From Porphyrobacter sp. (GTDB lineage: Bacteria; Pseudomonadota; Alphaproteobacteria; Sphingomonadales; Sphingomonadaceae), in NCBI GenBank assembly GCA_021732945.1, contig JAKFWB010000198.1, forward strand, positions 1 through 7,246: a stretch of 7,246 nt of DNA, written 5' to 3'. The notes beneath the pieces are model-generated. The model did not search any database, was not told the DNA's origin, and saw only the letters and a list, made by a program, of their open reading frames with translations. Positions 5,946 to 7,246 of the stretch are shown here, in pieces (the first letter of the stretch is position 1; each line of letters opens with the position of its first letter). A program made the position numbers and the translations under genes.

Positions 5946-5973
5946 TTGTCATGTGGGCCAAGCGGACTATAGC
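5946..5973 (+). promoter_or_regulatory. Putative sigma-70-type promoter of hisB
   Basis: TTGTCA (5946-5951) and TATAGC (5968-5973) are separated by 16 bases, each near consensus. Transcription would begin at about 5980-5983, at or within a few bases of the hisB ATG at 5983. No Shine-Dalgarno sequence precedes that ATG, so the hisB message may be leaderless or nearly so. The call rests on consensus matching only. Confidence 0.45.
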
Positions 5974-5982
5974 GCGAAAATC

Positions 5983-6591
5983 ATGGAAACCTGCACCGCC
6001 CGCACCGGCTCGGTAGAGCGCACCACCACCGAGACCACAATCGCCATCGCCGTCAATCTCGACGGCACCGGCACCTATGATGTCAGCACCGGCATCGGGT
6101 TTCTCGATCACATGGTCGAACAGTTCAGCCGCCACTCGCTGATTGATGTGACGATGACAGTCGCAGGCGACCTGCATGTCGATCAGCACCACACCACCGA
6201 GGATTCAGCGATTGCGCTGGGTCAGGCGATTGCGCAGGCTTTGGGCGACAAGGCCGGGATCGGGCGGTACGGGGCGGCCTATTCGCCGATGGACGAGACG
6301 CTCAGCCGGGTGGCGCTGGATATCTCCGGGCGGCCTTTTCTGGTGTGGAAAGCAAAGTTCACGCAGGAACGCCTTGGCGAATGGGACACTGAGCTGATCG
6401 AACACTGGTTCCATTCCGTCAGCCAGAGCGCCGGGATCACTCTGCACATGGAACTGCTTTACGGCAGCAACAATCACCATATCTGCGAAAGCCTCTACAA
6501 GGGCTTCGCCCGCGCAATGCGGCAGGCGGTGGAGCGCGACCCGAGGAAGGGCGGGGCGATCCCGAGCACCAAGGGGCAGTTGGGTGGCTGA
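5983..6591 (+). CDS. hisB: Imidazoleglycerol-phosphate dehydratase
   Basis: Sixth step of histidine biosynthesis: removes water from imidazole glycerol phosphate to give imidazole acetol phosphate, using manganese. The 202-residue single-function form (no N-terminal phosphatase domain) is the usual one outside enteric bacteria. Its two metal-binding motifs are present: DQHHTTED at 67-74 (H69, H70, E73) and SNNHHICES at 162-170 (H165, H166, E169), with LDHM (41-44, H43) and the C-terminal PSTKG. The start at 5983 gives the family-typical N-terminus ([13 protein letters not shown]); the frame is open upstream to 5878, but those residues do not fit the family and overlap sspB. The next gene, hisH, begins 8 bases before this stop, so the two are co-translated. 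Confidence 0.97.
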   Translation: METCTARTGSVERTTTETTIAIAVNLDGTGTYDVSTGIGFLDHMVEQFSRHSLIDVTMTVAGDLHVDQHHTTEDSAIALGQAIAQALGDKAGIGRYGAAYSPMDETLSRVALDISGRPFLVWKAKFTQERLGEWDTELIEHWFHSVSQSAGITLHMELLYGSNNHHICESLYKGFARAMRQAVERDPRKGGAIPSTKGQLGG

Positions 6592-7210
6592 GGTCATCGC
6601 GCTGATTGATTACGGCGCGGGCAACCTTCACTCGGTTTACAACGCTCTGAAAGCGGCGGGCGCGAGTGTCACCGTAACTGCCGACCCTTACGTGGTGCGC
6701 GCGGCGGACCGGATTGTGCTGCCCGGCGTCGGTGCGTTTCGGGCTTGCGCCGACGGGCTGCGGGCGCTGCCCGGCATGATCGAGGCGATGACCGAGCGTG
6801 TGCAGGTGGGCGGCGCGCCCTTCCTCGGCATCTGCGTCGGCATGCAGCTGCTGGCGGATCGCGGGCTCGAATTCGGCGCGCATCCCGGCCTCGGCTGGGT
6901 GCCGGGCGAGGTGCGGCTGATTGCGCCCACCGACCCGGCCATCAAGGTGCCTCATATGGGCTGGAACGATGTTGCTATGCTGCCCCACGCGCGCGATCAT
7001 GCAGTGATTGAGGAGGGCGAGGCCTATTTCCTCCACTCCTATCACTTCGCCGCTGAAGACCCGCACCATGCGGCGGCGATGACCGATCATGGCGAGGGGC
7101 TGGTGGCCGCGGTCGCCCGCGACAACATCCTTGGTGTGCAGTTTCACCCGGAAAAGAGCCAGACCTATGGGTTGGCGACGCTGGAAAGGTTTCTCGCATG
7201 GTATCCTTGA
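6584..7210 (+). CDS. hisH: Imidazole glycerol phosphate synthase, glutaminase subunit
   Basis: HisH hydrolyses glutamine and channels ammonia to HisF, which forms imidazole glycerol phosphate and AICAR from PRFAR. The 208-residue class I glutamine amidotransferase has the catalytic triad C84 (GICVGMQ), H188 and E190 (QFHPEKS). It also has the expected [10 protein letters not shown] (9-18), LPGVGAF (46-52), VPHMGWN (122-128) and YFLHSYHF (148-155). Translation starts at GTG 6584, inside the last codons of hisB (8-base overlap), with AGGGG in AAGGGGCAG upstream as ribosome site. This order, with hisA and hisF usually next in alphaproteobacteria, suggests the operon continues beyond the window. 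A palindromic repeat lies right after the stop. Confidence 0.97.
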   Translation: MAEVIALIDYGAGNLHSVYNALKAAGASVTVTADPYVVRAADRIVLPGVGAFRACADGLRALPGMIEAMTERVQVGGAPFLGICVGMQLLADRGLEFGAHPGLGWVPGEVRLIAPTDPAIKVPHMGWNDVAMLPHARDHAVIEEGEAYFLHSYHFAAEDPHHAAAMTDHGEGLVAAVARDNILGVQFHPEKSQTYGLATLERFLAWYP

Positions 7211-7218
7211 AACTACTT

Positions 7219-7246
7219 CCCTCCTCTTAAGGGGAGGGGTCGGGGG
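7219..7246. repeat. Palindromic CT/AG-rich repeat after hisH (cut by the window end)
   Basis: CCCTCCTCTT (7219-7228) is followed directly by AAGGGGAGGG (7229-7238); the arms pair at 9 of 10 positions, the tenth being a G-T wobble in RNA. The next bases (GTCGGGGG) recall the GGGGTTGGGGG that follows the first hairpin of the element at 523-657, so this is probably the left end of another copy of the same repeat family. It lies between hisH and whatever follows. Confidence 0.65.

Noticed and set aside
5878..5982. Upstream extension of hisB
   Set aside because: The extra 35 residues do not fit the hisB family, overlap the sspB start and cover the putative promoter; ATG 5983 gives the typical N-terminus.
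1..7246. CRISPR array, tRNA, rRNA or insertion sequence
   Set aside because: No regularly spaced direct repeats, no tRNA-like cloverleaf, no rRNA-like sequence and no transposase or integrase motifs were seen on either strand.

Overview
The window looks like chromosome of an alphaproteobacterium, most likely of the order Sphingomonadales (Erythrobacter/Porphyrobacter-like). The reasons are the high GC of the core genes (43 of 60 bases in 6841-6900 by hand count), an alpha-type SspB next to gmk, the hisB-hisH order, and CT/AG-rich palindromic repeats between genes. This placement is inference from gene content; no rRNA or tRNA is present.

Layout, left to right. (1) 1-1475: the 3' end of an acyl-CoA dehydrogenase gene, a composite palindromic repeat element (about 523-657), and a short-chain dehydrogenase close to RhlG-type 3-oxoacyl reductases. 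Both enzymes fit fatty acyl metabolism. (2) 1565-2218: a small exported protein with a YbjN/CesT-like C-terminal region. (3) 2219-4257: a lower-GC islet. It begins with a decayed minus-strand copy of the 3' end of gmk, continues with about 360 bases that hold no recognised gene, and then carries a complete two-gene RES-type toxin-antitoxin module (antitoxin first, ATGA overlap, then toxin). (4) 4258-5879, minus strand: an apparent operon sspB - small conserved hypothetical - gmk. (5) 5983-7210, plus strand: hisB and hisH of histidine biosynthesis, overlapping by 8 bases. A putative promoter lies so close to the hisB ATG that the mRNA may be leaderless. A further palindromic repeat follows hisH at the window edge.

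The most interesting structure is the islet. The toxin-antitoxin pair sits directly at the 3' end of the intact gmk, and a second gmk 3' end lies about 2 kb away in the same orientation (ungapped, about 94 of 130 bases identical by hand count). This is the arrangement left when an element enters the 3' end of a gene and rebuilds it. No integrase is visible, so the islet would be a stripped remnant, or the fragment may have another origin. The antitoxin is also unusual: about 264 residues, with a long N-terminal region before the DNA-binding-like and toxin-binding-like part.

The housekeeping genes (gmk, sspB, hisB, hisH) are intact by their motifs. I found no CRISPR array, tRNA, rRNA, insertion sequence or recombinase gene.
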